This document shows positions 30,010-32,199 of a stretch of DNA of 32,199 bases, in pieces. The translations under genes were made by a program, and so were the position numbers. Every line of letters starts with the position of its first letter. Positions within the stretch are counted from its first letter, which is position 1. Source of the stretch: Plakobranchus ocellatus (lineage: Eukaryota > Mollusca > Gastropoda > Plakobranchidae); assembly GCA_019648995.1 (NCBI GenBank), contig BLXT01005549.1, forward strand, positions 69,965 through 102,163. The letters run 5' to 3'. Below the pieces are notes generated by a model. It saw nothing but the letters and a program-made list of their open reading frames with translations. It had not been told where the DNA came from and did not search any database.

Positions 30010-31580
30010 GCCTTTTCTGCTATTTGGATTTATGTAACAAATTTGTCTAAATGCACCTCAAGCTTAACCCTATTTCAACTAAATTAAATGTGTTTTTAAA
30101 AAAAAGTAAAAAACAGACAAGTAGGTTCATTACTTTGTCAGGTGAGAAGTTTATTTTTAAATTTATAGTATTGACTTTGATAAATTTGCAGTTGTATGAT
30201 AGTAAGAACTTAAAAGTTTTATATATTTTTATGAGTGTATGATATTATTAGTCTTTCTTTGGATGCAATGATGACTCTAAGCACTCTCCAGATACATCTA
30301 AAAGATTATGTGTTTCCATAAGTGTTTGACAGTCTGGCAAGATCAAAGCTATTATAAATTAGAAGTAGAGTTGAATATTTCAGAAAATCTTAACCATTTG
30401 ACTGTGACTAAGTCAATGCAACAACTTAAGAATGCCACATATTGGTCATTTTAGTTTAATTTTGGCCAAGACGTTGGGATTCTGAAGCTTAGAAATAATC
30501 ATGTAAAAATAAAATGAAAATAAAAATATAGATCTAGGTCTAGATATTGTATCTCCTCTTTTCCTAAGTACCGGAAGTATGATGATAATCATCACTCTAT
30601 GGACTAAATGGTTCTTGTACCTCATTGCAAAAAGAGAATCATTATTTGAACCCTAGGTGTCTGGAGAATTTCTTGAAAGTCCCTAATTTTTTAGGTTGGT
30701 ATTGATAATTTTCAAAATCAGGAGCTGGTCTAGATTAGAAATAGATGTGCAGTTTTCGGGACCTTCCTTCAAACTTGTTTTGAGGATCTTTGCAAGAATT
30801 GTACTTGGTGCACAATACAGATCCTCCTCTGATTTGCTAAATATTAGTTTTTGAAAAAGATGAAAAAAGTTCTTTCTCTGTTGATTGCTACCAATAAAAA
30901 AAGTTCTGGTAATTCCGGTCAGCATGGCAATTTTAATTCAGTGTTTATGCCTGCACCAAATCTATGAAGGTTTCATTTGGGATATGTAACAAAATATGTT
31001 GTAACCAGGTTTCATTCAAATCAAATTTAAACTTAAGTAAATATTAAATTAGCTTCACTACAGTTCAGATGCATATACAATATTTATGCTGGCCAAAATA
31101 GGGTTTTCTTTTAATAATCATTCCTTGTGTGAGCAAGAAGCATCCTGTAGGATAGCAGGCCCTTCTGTAAATGTGGGCATTAAGCTTAAAGGATGTAAAG
31201 GAAAAAATGTATTAGTTTCTTTGCAGTCATTTTGTTGTTTAAGTTGAAGAACGAAGAATCTTTGACAAACAATAAATATAAATTTAAAATAAGATGCATA
31301 GAAACCATTGCCAAAAGGAATTTAAAAAAATCTCCAACCAACGTTTGTTGAAAATCATCGAAACTCTTATATTCAAATAAATGGTCCTTCTTCTTCACAG
31401 CTTATGTGACCTGAGGTCAAAGTTGTTTGGACCAATTATTTATTCATTTATTTTTTTTTTTTTCTATTCATTGACTCTTCTGTAATTGCAGTATAGAATC
31501 AGAGGTTTAAAAAAGATTAGATTTGGAAAAAGGTTTTTAAGCGATGCTAAATACAGACTAGTCAGCTGCACTTAAGGTTT
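30010..31580 (+). other. Intron 4 of the ERGIC1-like gene, no exon found
   Basis: No stretch encodes the expected V-P-G-N-F-H continuation. One TAGATCTA word followed by GGTCTAGAT lies at 30528-30543. ORFs lack domains. Confidence 0.6.
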
Positions 31581-32199
31581 GTAGTGGAAAATCCAAAGAA
31601 TAAGGAAGCAAATTACTATATTGCAGTGATGATGGTTTTCCGCAGATCCGCGGAAATCCTCGGTTTTGGATCGGAGGAGGAATGTCCTCGGTTTCCGCGA
31701 TTTCGGTGGCTTCCGCGGCTTCAGTTGAATAAACGAGCCATGATCCGCGGAGTTTTAAGAAATGAAAACGGGACGATAATTTTATCGACTTGCGCTGAGT
31801 TTCTTTACTTCCGGTAACTGGGATGACAGACCTGCCTAGTATTACGAAAGTGTCGTTATCAATATGAAAAATCAGTCCCGGTTACGGGAGTACGAAAATT
31901 ACCGATAAATTACGAAAATCTACGAAGATAGAGAATTTTTTTTAAATCTTCGGGCAATTAATATTTTACGACCAATCAACAATCGGTGTTCTCGGGGCCT
32001 AAGTTCTAGCCTACGGGCGCGTAGCCGACACGCCTTGATTGGACAGTTTTTAGAGTTTAGGCCTAGACCTATTCAATAGAGCTGGGTCCCGTTTGAGCAT
32101 ACAGGGTCTTGCAAGCCGTTCAAGCCCCTCAAGCTAGAGGCTTTCAAACAGGCTTGTGATTGACAAGACGTTACAACACGGTCGTATTTACCCCGCGCG
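31581..32199. other. CpG-richer patch in or after intron 4
   Basis: 31640-31760 repeats CCGCGG-type words, including the near-palindrome TCCGCAGATCCGCGGA. 31800-31930 repeats TACGAAA four to five times and has CCGGTAACTGGGA against TCCCGGTTACGGG as an imperfect inverted pair. CCAATCAA (31974) and TTGATTGG (32034) are inverted CCAAT-type words. 32108-32171 has GTCTTG-CAAGCC arms against GGCTTG and CAAGAC. It may be a repeat element or a promoter; no gene is seen. Confidence 0.35.

Noticed and set aside
29665..30087. 140-codon ORF as a gene
   Set aside because: Only 29879-30003 is a real exon. The rest of the ORF is intron read-through on both sides.
1..32199. CRISPR arrays, bacterial operons, rRNA genes, LTR pairs
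   Set aside because: None seen. The repeats are microsatellites or decayed eukaryotic transposons, and no long direct terminal repeats were found.

Overview
This is a eukaryotic window: AT-rich, intron-bearing, dominated by decayed transposable elements and microsatellites, with two short runs of N (20029-20031 and 20318-20340) that mark it as draft assembly. There are no operons, ribosome binding sites or CRISPR arrays. The animal-type genes (a polydactyl C2H2 zinc-finger protein and an ERGIC1-like protein), the LINE and tRNA-SINE content, and the many TAGATCTA words suggest an invertebrate, most likely a gastropod mollusc. The mollusc assignment is inference.

Layout. 1-3593: gene-poor sequence downstream of the zinc-finger gene, probably including its 3' UTR. 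3594-5785 (minus): one large coding exon for a 713-residue, 16-finger C2H2 protein, with a 3' splice site and a small overlapping upstream ORF. 5786-7569: probably its upstream intron. 7570-11080: graveyard of two LINE families; one fragment carries a 285-bp inverted-repeat MITE whose target duplication is visible. 11540-11730: cluster of GTACGG words. 12105-12615: 0.5-kb compound microsatellite. 13500-16330: degenerate tandem repeat, SINE-like remnant and a broken transposon-type ORF. 17525-18825: LINE reverse-transcriptase fragment (minus) flanked by an inverted 14-mer. 19035-19545: GC-richer terminal-inverted-repeat element. 19980-20340: GATA/GA repeats with N gaps. 20705-20772: tRNA-derived SINE head. 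22460-25106: a 2.65-kb unit with 20-bp terminal inverted repeats and TTAT at both ends. It contains a spliced minus-strand gene with a poly(A) signal but in-frame stops, and a GACGTTCGC-type motif array. 26343-30003 (plus): first four coding exons of an ERGIC1-like gene, running off the right edge. A TTAA-flanked piggyBac-like element sits in its intron 1.

The two host genes are unrelated in function: a probable DNA-binding regulator and an early secretory pathway membrane protein. The most unusual signal is the hexamer GATCTA. Wherever two copies of the same repeat can be aligned inside the window, one copy carries exact extra GATCTA units (+6 or +12). This suggests the abundant TAGATCTA words arise by a recurrent micro-insertion or expansion process.
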